Source of the DNA: Stappia indica
GTDB lineage: Bacteria; Pseudomonadota; Alphaproteobacteria; Rhizobiales; Stappiaceae
Assembly: GCF_001696535.1 (NCBI RefSeq)
Contig: NZ_MBQE01000003.1
Span: forward strand, 434,001 to 498,000
Direction: 5' to 3'
Length of the DNA stretch: 64,000 nucleotides
The notes below the pieces were generated by a model, which worked only from the letters and a program-made list of their open reading frames with translations, ran no database searches and was not told the origin of the DNA. Below are positions 54,149 through 63,408 of the stretch, piece by piece. Each line of letters opens with the position of its first letter. Position 1 is the stretch's first letter. Both the position numbers and the translations under genes were made by a program.

Positions 54149-56164
54149 TTACGGCGCCGCGTCGGGCGTTTCCGGCTTCGCCAGCAGCTCGTAGACGGCG
54201 ATTTCCGCCGCCCGGCCCTTGGCCCGCGCGCTGCCGAGCGGGCGGAAGACGAAGGCCTCGTCGCCGGCTGCCCGGCGCACGGCCTCGCTGGTCAGGACGG
54301 TGGTGCCGAATTCCTTGTTCATGCCCTCCAGCCGCGAGGCGACATTGATCGTGTCGCCGATGGCGGTGTACTGGCGCCGGGTCGAGGCGCCGACGCTGCC
54401 GACGACGGCAATGCCGGTATGCAGCCCGAAGCGGGTGGCAAGCTCCGGCCGCCCGGCGGCGCGGTAGCGCGCGTTGAGGGCATCGACCGCGGCAACAAGC
54501 GCCAGCGTGCAGCGGCAGGCATCCGCCACGTGGTCCGGGTTGCTCTCCGGCGCGTTCCACATGGCGCAGACGGAATCCCCCAGATACTGGACGATGACGC
54601 CGTCATGCGCCTCGACGATGCGGTTGAGCAGCTCGAAATAGTCGGAGAGCAGGGCGACCACCTCTTCCGGCGCGTTTTGCTCCGACAGGCTGGTGAAGTC
54701 GCGGATGTCGGTGAACAGGACGGTGACGTCGCGCCGCTCGGCCGAGGCCGGGTCCTGCCGCCCGGCGGCGACGACCTTGCGCACCAGCTCGCGCGGGACA
54801 TAGAGCGCGAAGCTGGCGATGGCGGTGCGGGCGGTGGCCAGCGCGTCGGCCAGCGTGTTGATCTCGGCAACCAGCGAGGAGACGAGGGGGCGGGTCTCGA
54901 GGTCGAGATCGCCGATGCGGGCGGCATCGTCCGCAAGCTGCGTCAGCGAGCGGCTGACGAGACGCGCGACGAGCAGCGCCGCCAGCACACCCATGACGAT
55001 GAGGCTGAAGGACACGGCAAGCGCCCGGGCGACCAGCAGGCGGCTTTCGGCGGTGAAGTCCGACAGGGGCGCTGCGACGGCGACCATGGTGCCGGCAAGC
55101 TCCGCCGCCCCGCGCACCGGCTCCAGCGCCAGCAGGTAGGTGTCGCCGTCCGCCTCGATCCGGTGGAGGCCGGAGACGGCGCCTTCGCCCAGCAGCGGGC
55201 GCAGCAGGGGCAGCAGCGGATCGTCGACGGTGACGGCGGTGTGGCGCGCGCGCGCCGAAAGCTGCGGCAGGAGGGCTGCCATCATCGCCGGGTCGGAATG
55301 GACGATCAGCCGGCGGTCGTCGTCGAAGACGTAGCCGGTCGCCCGGGGCGAGACGGCCTCGCGCGACAGCAGGTCGCTCAGGGTCGCCAGCAGCACATCG
55401 GCACCGACGACGGCGCCCGGTTCGTCCGGCGCCTCGACGGCGATGGTGAGGCCGAGCTCGCCGGTGGTCGCCATCGTGTAGGGGCCGACGGTGACCGGCC
55501 GGCCGTCGGCGGCAACGGCTGCCCGGTACCAGGGGCGGCGGCGCGGGTCGAAGCGGGTGGGGCCGTCGTCGCGGCGCGACAGGACCGTGCCGTTGGCCTC
55601 GATGAAACGCCAGACCGAGCGGCGCGTGCCGTCCTGCGCGGGCTGGATGGTGCGCACCGCGTGGTCGGTGCCCGGCGGAGCGGACAGCGCCTCGCGCCAG
55701 GCGGGCGTGTCGCCGACGCCATGCAGGAAGCTGCTGTCGGCGCGCCCGACGAAGAGCCCGTCGATATGGGCCGAACTGCCGAGGGCCCGGTCGAGAAACA
55801 GGGCCTTGCCGTCCATGTCGCCGGTCGGATCGTCCAGCAGCGTGTCGGCGGCAGCCGCCAGCATCACCGCCGTCAGCCCGTCGTTGAACACCGCCTCGTA
55901 CTGGGCGGCAACGCGCTGGCCGAGCAGGCTCATGCGCTGGCTGGCGGCGGAGGTCGACAGGCGGGTGCCCTGGTCGTGGGCGAGCCAGGTGAGCGGCAGC
56001 GAGATGCCGAGCAGCAGGGCGACGATCACGGTGCTGAGATGGACGCGCAGCGGCCGCACCCAGCCGAGCCGCGGCGTTACGCGCGCCGGATGCTCCGGCC
56101 CTGTCCCATCCTGATCGGGCTCCCGATCAGGTTGCCGATTTCGGGCTTCCCGTTCTCCCGTCAC
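54149..56164 (-). CDS. Membrane adenylate/guanylate cyclase with extracytoplasmic sensor
   Basis: A 671-residue class III cyclase. One helix near residue 45-62 is followed by a large periplasmic dCache-like sensor (residues about 65-385, with RFDPRRRPWYRAAVA typical of this fold), a second helix (about 392-412), a HAMP-like segment (LVSRSLTQLADDAARIGDLDLE) and the catalytic domain: FTDIRDFTSLSE and YLGDSVCAMWNAP give the metal Asp residues, and DTINVASRLEGMNKEFG the transition-state residues. It makes cAMP (or cGMP) in response to an external ligand. The 10-bp inverted repeat at 56110-56131 lies within its first 20 codons. Confidence 0.88.
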   Translation of the reverse strand: MTGEREARNRQPDREPDQDGTGPEHPARVTPRLGWVRPLRVHLSTVIVALLLGISLPLTWLAHDQGTRLSTSAASQRMSLLGQRVAAQYEAVFNDGLTAVMLAAAADTLLDDPTGDMDGKALFLDRALGSSAHIDGLFVGRADSSFLHGVGDTPAWREALSAPPGTDHAVRTIQPAQDGTRRSVWRFIEANGTVLSRRDDGPTRFDPRRRPWYRAAVAADGRPVTVGPYTMATTGELGLTIAVEAPDEPGAVVGADVLLATLSDLLSREAVSPRATGYVFDDDRRLIVHSDPAMMAALLPQLSARARHTAVTVDDPLLPLLRPLLGEGAVSGLHRIEADGDTYLLALEPVRGAAELAGTMVAVAAPLSDFTAESRLLVARALAVSFSLIVMGVLAALLVARLVSRSLTQLADDAARIGDLDLETRPLVSSLVAEINTLADALATARTAIASFALYVPRELVRKVVAAGRQDPASAERRDVTVLFTDIRDFTSLSEQNAPEEVVALLSDYFELLNRIVEAHDGVIVQYLGDSVCAMWNAPESNPDHVADACRCTLALVAAVDALNARYRAAGRPELATRFGLHTGIAVVGSVGASTRRQYTAIGDTINVASRLEGMNKEFGTTVLTSEAVRRAAGDEAFVFRPLGSARAKGRAAEIAVYELLAKPETPDAAP

Positions 56165-56276
56165 GCCGCGCTTGTCCCCCGCCCGTCTGTCGCTCGCCCG
56201 GAATCACCGGCGGCGCCTTGCGCGCGATGCTAGCACGGCGACCACAGGGGGAGGGGCGGCGTTTGACGGGGACGGA

Positions 56277-57368
56277 TCAGCGGAAATGCTTCGACAGCTT
56301 GAGGCCCTGGCCCTGGTAGTTGGAGCCGATGCCCTCGCCGTAGAGCGTCGTCGGGCGGGCGAGCATGTGCTCGTAGACCAGCCGGCCGACCGTCTGGCCG
56401 TGCTCGACGATGAACGGCACCTCGTGCGAGCGGACCTCCAGCACGGCGCGCGAGCCGCCGCCGCCGATCTCCGAATGGCCGAAGCCGGGATCGAAGAAGC
56501 CCGCGTAATGGACGCGGAACTCGCCGACCAGCGGGTCGAAGGGCACCATCTCGGCGGCGAAGAGCGGCGGCACGTGCACCGCCTCGCGCGAGACGAGGAT
56601 GTAGAACTCGTTGGGATCGAGGATCATGTCGCGGCCGCCGCGATTGATGATCGGCTCCCAGAAGTCGAGCGGGTCCTGTCCGGCGCGCAGGTCCATGTCG
56701 ATGACGCCGGTATGGCGCTTGCCGCGATAGCCGATCAGGCTGCCTTCGCCCGCGCCTTCCAGGTCGATGGTCAGATGCACGCCGCCGCCGATGGTCGCCT
56801 CGCCGCCCGAAACCAGCCCGTGGCTGGCATGGACCAGCGACAGGGCGGCATCGTCCAGCGTCGGCTGGCCGCGGCGGAAGCGGATCTGCGACAGGCGCGA
56901 GCCCTCGCGCACCAGCACCGGGAAGGTACGCGGGCTGATCTCCGCATAGAGCGGGCCACGATAGCCGGCCGGCACGGTGTCGAAGGCGCGGCCCTCGTCG
57001 GTGATCACCCGGGTGAACACGTCGAGGCGGCCGGTCGAGCTCTTCGGATTGGTGGTCGCGGCGACATCCTGCGGCAGTGCCAGCGTTTCCATCAGGGGCA
57101 CGATGTAGACGCAGCCCGTCTCCAGCACCGCACCGCGCGTCAGATCGAAGGCATGCAGCTTCAGCCGGTCGAGCTTTTCCATCACCCTGGCGCCGGCGCC
57201 CGGCAGGAAGCTGGCGCGCACCCGGTAGGCGAGCGGCCCGAGCCGCAAATCGAGGCTCGCCGGCTGGATCTGGTCGTCGTCCGGACGGCGCGGCGCACCG
57301 ATCTCGCCGCGCTCGAACATCTCGGCGACGGCCTGCGCCGGCAGAATGCCGTGGTCGGCTGCGGTCAT
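56277..57368 (-). CDS. dcd: 2'-Deoxycytidine 5'-triphosphate deaminase, double-domain form
   Basis: A 363-residue dCTP deaminase, about twice the 188 residues of E. coli Dcd, as is common in alphaproteobacteria. Both halves have the fold: N-terminal half with QIQPASLDLRLG and NPKSSTGRLDVFTRVITD (PKSSxxR), C-terminal half with MILDPNEFYILVSREAV, FRVHYAGFFDPGFGHSE and VGRLVYEHM. It deaminates dCTP to dUTP for thymidylate supply. The start ATG at 57368 gives a full-length N-terminal half. Confidence 0.9.
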   Translation of the reverse strand: MTAADHGILPAQAVAEMFERGEIGAPRRPDDDQIQPASLDLRLGPLAYRVRASFLPGAGARVMEKLDRLKLHAFDLTRGAVLETGCVYIVPLMETLALPQDVAATTNPKSSTGRLDVFTRVITDEGRAFDTVPAGYRGPLYAEISPRTFPVLVREGSRLSQIRFRRGQPTLDDAALSLVHASHGLVSGGEATIGGGVHLTIDLEGAGEGSLIGYRGKRHTGVIDMDLRAGQDPLDFWEPIINRGGRDMILDPNEFYILVSREAVHVPPLFAAEMVPFDPLVGEFRVHYAGFFDPGFGHSEIGGGGSRAVLEVRSHEVPFIVEHGQTVGRLVYEHMLARPTTLYGEGIGSNYQGQGLKLSKHFR

Positions 57369-57499
57369 TCTCGGGTTCCTCGTTTGCCTGTTTCGCCGTG
57401 ATTAACAAAGCCCGCCCGGATTGGCCAACGGGATTTGCGCTGCCGGCGCCGTGCGCGGTGGATGCGCGCCCTGGCCGCAGGCGTCCGGGATGGCGCGTA

Positions 57500-57527
57500 T
57501 TGACGTAATTTTAGAATATACTAATAT
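57500..57527 (+). promoter_or_regulatory. Sigma70-type promoter with AT-rich operator before DUF2892-RND operon
   Basis: TTGACG at 57500-57505 and TAATAT at 57522-57527 with 16 bases between make a -35/-10 pair. The dyad TTAGAATATACTAA at 57511-57524 lies between and over the -10 box, where a bound repressor would block RNA polymerase. AT-rich dyads like this are bound by ArsR-type persulfide sensors such as BigR/SqrR; this link is inferred. Confidence 0.6.
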
Positions 57528-57560
57528 TTGAACACATCAAGTTCCCAGGAGGTTTTTGCC

Positions 57561-57761
57561 ATGACCCTCGACCGTGCCGTTCTCGCCTTTGCCGGTGCCA
57601 TGACGCTTCTTTCGGTGGTGCTGACGCTCACCGTGTCGCCGCTGTTCGTCTGGTTCACCGTCTTCATCGGCCTCAACATGCTGCAGGCCGCCTTTACCGG
57701 CTTCTGCCCGGCGGCGATGATCTTCCGCCGTCTCGGCATCGCGCCGGGAACGGCGTTCTGA
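57561..57761 (+). CDS. DUF2892 (YgaP-like) small membrane protein
   Basis: A 66-residue protein with two helices and the DUF2892 pattern NxxQxxFTGFCPAAMIFRRLG (here LNMLQAAFTGFCPAAMI). ATG 57561 follows AGGAGG at 57547-57552. These proteins resemble the membrane part of YgaP-type sulfurtransferases and are common in sulfide-related operons. It heads an operon with an RND adaptor and transporter, 8 bases apart from the next gene. Confidence 0.85.
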   Translation: MTLDRAVLAFAGAMTLLSVVLTLTVSPLFVWFTVFIGLNMLQAAFTGFCPAAMIFRRLGIAPGTAF

Positions 57762-57769
57762 CGGAGGGC

Positions 57770-58747
57770 ATGATGATCCTGCGTGCCGCAGTGCTGGCGG
57801 TGTCGGCCCTGGCGTTTGCCGGGCAGGCCCTGTCGGCGGAGACCTGGAGCGTGGCCCCGCGCACGGTGACCGAGTGGAAGGCCGTGTTCGGCGAGGTGCA
57901 GTCGCGGGACGAGGTCCCCGCCCGCGCCCGCATCGGCGGCACCATCGCGGAACTGGCGGTGGAGGAGGGCGATACGGTGCGCGCCGGCGAACGCATCGCC
58001 AGCGTGACCGACGAGAAGATCGCCTTCCAGGTGGCGGCCATCGACGCGCGGCTGGGCGCCCTGCAGAGCCAGCTGGAAAACGCCGAGGCCGAGCTGTCGC
58101 GCGCGCAGACCCTGGTCGAGCGCGGCGTCGTCACCCGCCAGCGGCTGGAGCAGCTGGCCACCTCCGTCGATGTCACCCGCAACCAGATCGCCGCCGCCCG
58201 CGCCGAGCGCTCCGTCGTGGAGCGTCAGGGCGAGGAAGGCGAGGTGCTGGCCCCGGCCGACGGGCGCGTGCTCACCGTTCCGGTGACGCGCGGCGCGGTG
58301 ATCATGGCCGGCGAAACCGTCGCGGTGCTGGGCAGCGGCGGCACCTTCCTGCGCCTTGCCATCCCCGAGCGCCACGCGGAAACCCTCAAGGACGGGGCGG
58401 CCATCGAGATCGGCGCCGATGGTGCGACGACGACCGGCCGGCTCGCCAAGGTCTATCCGCAGATCCGGGGCGGTCGGGTGATCGCCGATGTCGAGGTCGA
58501 GCGGCTCGACACGCAATTCGTCAATGCCCGCGTGCTCGTGCGCGTGCCGGTCGGCGAGCGGCAGGCGATCCTCGTGCCCCCTGCCGCCGTGACCACCCGC
58601 GCCGGCCTCGACTTCGTGACGCTGGCGGGCAGCGCCGGGCCGGTGGAGCGCACCGTGCTGACCGGCGGCACCGTCCGCCTCGACGACGAGACCTATGTTG
58701 AAGTCCTGTCCGGCCTTGCTGCCGGCGACGAGGTTCTCCTGCCATGA
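57770..58747 (+). CDS. RND efflux periplasmic adaptor subunit
   Basis: A 325-residue membrane-fusion protein with a signal peptide (residues 1-23, ending ALSAE). The lipoyl halves are RARIGGTIAELAVEEGDTV and VLAPADGRVLTVPVTRG, joined by a short helical hairpin (LGALQSQLENAEAELSRAQ). It is shorter than the other adaptor in this window. Its stop overlaps the RND gene by 4 bases, so the products are co-made. Confidence 0.88.
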   Translation: MMILRAAVLAVSALAFAGQALSAETWSVAPRTVTEWKAVFGEVQSRDEVPARARIGGTIAELAVEEGDTVRAGERIASVTDEKIAFQVAAIDARLGALQSQLENAEAELSRAQTLVERGVVTRQRLEQLATSVDVTRNQIAAARAERSVVERQGEEGEVLAPADGRVLTVPVTRGAVIMAGETVAVLGSGGTFLRLAIPERHAETLKDGAAIEIGADGATTTGRLAKVYPQIRGGRVIADVEVERLDTQFVNARVLVRVPVGERQAILVPPAAVTTRAGLDFVTLAGSAGPVERTVLTGGTVRLDDETYVEVLSGLAAGDEVLLP

Positions 58748-61700
58748 CCACGCCTTCCGGTGGCGGGCTCGGCATTGCCGGCGGGCTCACCCGCGCGTTC
58801 ATCGCCTCGCCCCTGACGCCGCTGTTCCTGCTCGCCTCGCTGGCGCTCGGGCTGATCGCCCTCGTCAGCCTGCCGCGCGAGGAAGAGCCGCAGATCTCCG
58901 TGCCGATGGTCGACATCCATGTCGAGGCGAGCGGCTTGCGCGCCGCCGACGCGGTGAAGCTCGTCACCGAGCCGCTGGAGACCATCGTCAAGGGCATCGA
59001 CGGGGTCGAACACGTCTATTCGCAGACCCGCGACGACGGCGTGCTGGTGACCGCGCGCTTCCTGGTCGGCACCTCGTCGGATGCGGCGGTGCTGCGCGTC
59101 CATGACAAGATCCGCGCCAACATGGACCGCATCCCGGTCGGCATTCCCGAGCCGCTGGTGGTCGGACGCGGCATCGACGATGTCGCCATCGTCTCGCTGA
59201 CGCTCACGCCGGCGCAAGGGACGGGAGACACGATCACTCCGGCCGCGCTGACGCGCATTGCCCGCGAGCTGCAGGTGGAGGTGTCGAAGGTCGACAATGT
59301 CGGGCTGACCTACCTGGTCGGCGCGGTCGGCGAGGAACTGCGCATCAGCCCCGATCCCGAGAAGCTGGCGCTGAACGGCGTCACGCTGCACCAGCTTGCC
59401 GGCAAGGTCGGCGGCGCCAACCGCGCGTTCCCCAGCGGGCAGGTGCGCGCGCTGCAGGACGGCACGGCACGCGAGGTGACGCTGGTCGCCGGCGAGACCC
59501 TGTCCAGCCCGCAGGAGATCGGCAATCTGGTGCTGACCACCCGCGACGGCCGCCCGGTCTATGTGCGCGACGTCGCCGACATCGCCTTCATTTCCGAAAG
59601 CGACGCGATCTCGTCGATGCACCAGGGCGGAGAAGCGAGCCGCGTGCCGGCGGTGACGCTGGCGGTCGCCAAGCGCGCCGGGGCCAATGCGGTCACCGTC
59701 GCCGAGGCGGTGCTGGCCCGCGTCGAGGCGCTGGAGGGCACGCTGGTTCCTTCGTCCATGCAGGTGACGGTGACGCGCGACTACGGCGAGACGGCGAACG
59801 AGAAGGCCAACGAGCTGCTGTTCCATCTGGGGCTGGCGACGCTCTCGATCATCGCGCTGGTGATGGCGGCGATCGGCCGGCGCGAGGCGCTGGTCGTTGC
59901 CGTGGTGATCCCGGTGACGATCCTGCTGACGCTCTTCGCCGCCTGGGTGATGGGCTACACGCTGAACCGGGTGTCGCTGTTCGCGCTGATCTTCTCCATC
60001 GGCATTCTCGTCGACGACGCCATCGTGGTGATCGAGAACATCGCCCGCCACTGGGGGATGGGCGACGGGCGCGACCGCCGGACCGCCGCCATCGAGGCGG
60101 TGGCCGAGGTCGGCAACCCGACCATCGTCGCCACGCTGACCGTCGTCACCGCCCTGCTGCCGATGCTGTTCGTCTCCGGCATGATGGGCCCCTACATGAG
60201 CCCGATCCCGGCCAATGCCTCGGCGGCGATGATCTTCTCCTTCTTCGTCGCGGTGACGGTGACGCCCTGGCTGATGCTGAAAGTCGCCGGCAAGGCGCCG
60301 GTGCATGGTGGGCACGGGGGCGGGCCCGAGACAGGCCAAGATACTGGCCATGACGCCGATGGCGGCGGCCGGCTCGGGCGCGCCTATCTGGCGGTCGCCC
60401 GCCCGCTTCTCGCCTCCAAGGCGCGCAGCTGGGCCTTCCTGCTGATCGTCGGCGCGGCGACCCTCGGCTCCATGGTGCTGTTCGCCACCCGGGATGTGAC
60501 CGTCAAGCTGCTGCCCTTCGACAACAAGTCCGAGCTCTCCGTCGCCATCGACCTGCCCGAGGGCAGCACGGTGGAGCAGACGGATGCGGTGGCGCAGGCG
60601 GTCGCCCGCACCGCGATGGCGCTGCCGGAGGTGGTCTCGGCGACCACCCATGCCGGCACCGCCGCGCCCTTCGACTTCAACGGGCTGGTGCGCCACTCCT
60701 ATCTGCGCCAACAGGCGCAGCTCGGCGACGTCGCGCTGGTGCTGGCGCCCAGGGGCGAGCGCGAGCGGGCCAGCCACGCGGTGGCGCTCGACCTGCGCCG
60801 GCAGCTTGCCGCTCTCGACGTTCCGGCCGGCACGGTGCTGAAGGTGGTGGAGCCGCCCCCGGGCCCGCCGGTTCTGGCGACGCTGCTTGCCGAGATCTAC
60901 GGGCCGGACGCGCAGACGCGCCGGGCGGTCGCGGCCAGGGTGCGCGAGGCCTTCGCCTCGGTCCCCTTCATCGTCGATGTCGACGACAGTTTCGGCGTGC
61001 CGGCCCCGCGCAAGCGGGTGACCGTCTCCACCGACGAGCTCGACTTCTTCCGGGTGCAGGAAAGCGACGTGTTCGACACGCTGGCGATCCTCGGCGGCGG
61101 GCGCACGCTCGGCTATTCGCACCGCGGCGAGGGACGGGCGCCGATCCCGATCCGCCTGGAACAGGCGCGCGGCGACAAGGTGCTGGACGAGCGGTTCCTG
61201 GCGACGCCGATCCCGGCCGACGCGCTGCCCGGCGGCACCGGCGTGGTGGAACTGGGCGATGTGGTGAAGGTGCGCGACGAACTCTCCTCGCCGCTGATCT
61301 TCCGCCACAACGGCCGCTTCGCCGACATGGTGACGGCGGAGCTTGCCGGCGACTTCGAGGCCCCGCTCTACGGCATGCTGGCGGTGCGCGATGCCATCGA
61401 CGCGATGGACTGGGGCGATCTGCCAAAGCCCGCCCTCCGCCTCAACGGCCAGCCGGAGGACGAGAGCGCGGTGACGCTCTTGTGGGATGGCGAGTGGGAG
61501 GTGACCTGGGTGACCTTCCGCGACATGGGCGCGGCCTTCGCCGTCGCGCTGCTCGGCATCTACATCCTGGTCGTGGCGCAGTTCGGCTCGTTCCGCGTGC
61601 CCCTGGTGATCCTGACGCCGGTGCCGCTGACCTTCATCGGCATCATCGGCGGCCACTGGCTGTTCGGCGCGCCGTTCTCGGCCACCTCGATGATCGGCTT

Positions 61701-61986
61701 CATCGCGCTCGCCGGCATCATCGTGCGCAACTCGATCCTGCTGGTCGACTTCATCCGCCATGCGCGCCAGCCCGGCCAGCCCCTGACCGAGGTGCTGCTG
61801 GCGGCCGGCGCCGTGCGGTTCAAGCCGATCCTGCTGACCGCGCTGGCGGCGATGATCGGCGCGGCGGTGATCCTGACCGACCCGATCTTCCAGGGCCTGG
61901 CGATCTCGCTGCTGTTCGGCCTCGCCTCCTCGACGCTGCTCACCGTGCTGGTGATCCCGGCGATCTACCGGGTGCTGCGCACATGA
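58744..61986 (+). CDS. RND efflux transporter permease
   Basis: A 1080-residue RND pump of HAE1-like type. Helix 4 has FSIGILVDDAIVVIENIARH, with the proton-relay Asp pair, and the second half has FIALAGIIVRNSILLVDFIRHA. A cytoplasmic loop with PVHGGHGGGPETGQDTGHD follows the first half. It works with the preceding adaptor and a TolC-like channel encoded elsewhere. The short DUF2892 gene and the operator at 57511-57524 set this operon apart from the other RND pair and suggest stress-controlled expression. Confidence 0.92.
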   Translation: MTTPSGGGLGIAGGLTRAFIASPLTPLFLLASLALGLIALVSLPREEEPQISVPMVDIHVEASGLRAADAVKLVTEPLETIVKGIDGVEHVYSQTRDDGVLVTARFLVGTSSDAAVLRVHDKIRANMDRIPVGIPEPLVVGRGIDDVAIVSLTLTPAQGTGDTITPAALTRIARELQVEVSKVDNVGLTYLVGAVGEELRISPDPEKLALNGVTLHQLAGKVGGANRAFPSGQVRALQDGTAREVTLVAGETLSSPQEIGNLVLTTRDGRPVYVRDVADIAFISESDAISSMHQGGEASRVPAVTLAVAKRAGANAVTVAEAVLARVEALEGTLVPSSMQVTVTRDYGETANEKANELLFHLGLATLSIIALVMAAIGRREALVVAVVIPVTILLTLFAAWVMGYTLNRVSLFALIFSIGILVDDAIVVIENIARHWGMGDGRDRRTAAIEAVAEVGNPTIVATLTVVTALLPMLFVSGMMGPYMSPIPANASAAMIFSFFVAVTVTPWLMLKVAGKAPVHGGHGGGPETGQDTGHDADGGGRLGRAYLAVARPLLASKARSWAFLLIVGAATLGSMVLFATRDVTVKLLPFDNKSELSVAIDLPEGSTVEQTDAVAQAVARTAMALPEVVSATTHAGTAAPFDFNGLVRHSYLRQQAQLGDVALVLAPRGERERASHAVALDLRRQLAALDVPAGTVLKVVEPPPGPPVLATLLAEIYGPDAQTRRAVAARVREAFASVPFIVDVDDSFGVPAPRKRVTVSTDELDFFRVQESDVFDTLAILGGGRTLGYSHRGEGRAPIPIRLEQARGDKVLDERFLATPIPADALPGGTGVVELGDVVKVRDELSSPLIFRHNGRFADMVTAELAGDFEAPLYGMLAVRDAIDAMDWGDLPKPALRLNGQPEDESAVTLLWDGEWEVTWVTFRDMGAAFAVALLGIYILVVAQFGSFRVPLVILTPVPLTFIGIIGGHWLFGAPFSATSMIGFIALAGIIVRNSILLVDFIRHARQPGQPLTEVLLAAGAVRFKPILLTALAAMIGAAVILTDPIFQGLAISLLFGLASSTLLTVLVIPAIYRVLRT

Positions 61987-62056
61987 GGGGTGTGCGTTCT
62001 TGCAAGGTTTCGCAAGATCTCGCGGGCGGTGAAACAAGATCCTTGCGCGAGGAACG

Positions 62057-62085
62057 TTGACGCGGCCTGCCCCGTGGACTATCAG
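62057..62085 (+). promoter_or_regulatory. Sigma70-type promoter of metZ
   Basis: TTGACG at 62057-62062 and TATCAG at 62080-62085 are separated by exactly 17 bases. Transcription would start near 62092, just before the riboswitch. A 6-bp inverted repeat, TCTTGC/GCAAGA at 61998-62017, lies upstream of it. Confidence 0.65.
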
Positions 62086-62096
62086 GATCGTCAACT

Positions 62097-62152
62097 TCCG
62101 TGGTGATTTGAGCCGGCCGGCTTGCAGCCACGTTAAACAAGTCGCTAAACAG
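62097..62152 (+). promoter_or_regulatory. SAM-II riboswitch (metA-type)
   Basis: The sequence follows the SAM-II consensus: CGTGGTGATTTG (62099-62110), CGGCTTGCAGCCACG and TTAAACAAGTCGCTAAA. The P1 stem pairs CGTGG (62099-62103) with CCACG (62128-62132). It binds S-adenosylmethionine and turns off methionine synthesis genes. The class is found mainly in alphaproteobacteria, here before metZ. Confidence 0.93.
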
Positions 62153-62166
62153 GCCGGGTTGCAAAG

Positions 62167-62195
62167 ACCCCGGCCCATTCACGGCCGGGGTTTTT
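62167..62195 (+). terminator. Intrinsic terminator between SAM-II riboswitch and metZ
   Basis: ACCCCGGCC and GGCCGGGGT form a 9-bp stem with a 7-base loop, followed by five T residues. The upstream bases AGGCCGGG (62151-62158) can pair with the left arm instead, so the riboswitch could choose between read-through and termination. The metZ ATG lies 17 bases after the T tract. Confidence 0.85.
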
Positions 62196-62211
62196 GCGTT
62201 TGGAGAACGGC

Positions 62212-63408
62212 ATGACGACGAACAGGCACGGCTGGCACCCCGAGACGACGCTGGTGCATAGCGGAACGACACGCTCCCCCTACGGGGAAACCTCCGAGGC
62301 GATGTACCTGACGCAGGGCTTCGTCTACGCCACGGCCGAGGCGGCCGAGGCGAGGTTCAACGGCGACGATCCCGGCTTCGTCTATTCGCGCTATGCCAAC
62401 CCGACCGTCGCGATGTTCGAGAACCGCATCGCCGCGCTGGAAGGCGCGGAAGCCGCCCGCGCCACCGCCAGCGGCATGGCCGCCGTCAACCTGGCGCTGA
62501 TGGCCTGCTGCAAGGCCGGCGACCACGTGGTCGCCGCCAAGGCGCTGTTCGGCTCGTGCCGCTACATCGTCGAGACCCTGCTGCCGCGCTTCGGCGTCTC
62601 CTCGACGCTGGTCGACGGCACCGACCTCGACGCCTGGCGCGCCGCCATCCGCCCGGAGACGGTCGCCTGCTTCCTGGAGAGCCCGACCAACCCGACGCTG
62701 GAAGTGATCGACATCGCCGCCGTCGCCGAGATGGCCCATGCGGTCGGCGCCAAGCTGATCGTCGACAATGTCTTCGCGACGCCGATCTGGCAGTCGCCGC
62801 TGTCGCTGGGCGCCGACATCGTCGTCTATTCCGCCACCAAGCATATCGACGGCCAGGGCCGCTGCCTGGGCGGCGTGGTGCTGGGCACCGAGGAGTGGAT
62901 CACCGACGAGGTGATGCCGTTCATGAAGCATACCGGCCCGGCGATGAGCCCGTTCAACGCCTGGGTGATGCTGAAGGGGCTGGAGACGCTGGCCCTGCGC
63001 GTGGAGCGCCAGACCCGCACCGCCTCGCGGCTGGCCGATGTGCTGGCCGAGCACCCGGCGGTCGCCCGGCTGATCTATCCCGGCCGCGCCGACCACCCGC
63101 AGGCCGAGGTGGCCCGCCGCCAGATGAAGGCGGGCTCGACCATGCTGGCGCTGGAGCTGAAGGGGGGCAAGGAGGCGGCCTTCCGCGCCTCCAACGCGCT
63201 CAAGATCGTCAAGATGTCCAACAACCTCGGCGATGCCCGCAGCCTGATCACCCATCCGGCGACGACGACGCACCAGTCGGTCGCGGAAGAGGCGAGGGCG
63301 GAGCTCGGCATCAACGACGGGCTGCTGCGCCTGTCGGTCGGCCTGGAGCACGAGGACGACCTGGCGGCCGACCTGCTGACCGCGCTGGACGTGGCCCACA
63401 ACGCCTAA
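62212..63408 (+). CDS. metZ: O-succinylhomoserine sulfhydrylase
   Basis: A 398-residue Cys/Met-metabolism PLP enzyme. Signatures are YSRYANPTVAMFENRIAALE, ATASGMAAVNLALMA and the PLP Lys in YSATKHIDGQGRCLGG; the HIDGQGR run marks MetZ rather than cystathionine synthases. It makes homocysteine from O-succinylhomoserine and sulfide. The ATG at 62212 after GGAGAAC is chosen because an in-frame TTG at 62194 lies inside the terminator. It is controlled by the SAM-II element. Its stop overlaps the convergent gene's stop. Confidence 0.94.
   Translation: MTTNRHGWHPETTLVHSGTTRSPYGETSEAMYLTQGFVYATAEAAEARFNGDDPGFVYSRYANPTVAMFENRIAALEGAEAARATASGMAAVNLALMACCKAGDHVVAAKALFGSCRYIVETLLPRFGVSSTLVDGTDLDAWRAAIRPETVACFLESPTNPTLEVIDIAAVAEMAHAVGAKLIVDNVFATPIWQSPLSLGADIVVYSATKHIDGQGRCLGGVVLGTEEWITDEVMPFMKHTGPAMSPFNAWVMLKGLETLALRVERQTRTASRLADVLAEHPAVARLIYPGRADHPQAEVARRQMKAGSTMLALELKGGKEAAFRASNALKIVKMSNNLGDARSLITHPATTTHQSVAEEARAELGINDGLLRLSVGLEHEDDLAADLLTALDVAHNA

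Noticed and set aside
58693-62178. A 1161-residue minus-strand open frame opposite the second RND pump and the SAM-II element
   Set aside because: It is a shadow frame and runs across the riboswitch and its promoter.
62194-62211. TTG start for metZ at 62194
   Set aside because: It lies in the T tract of the terminator; ATG 62212 has a ribosome binding site.
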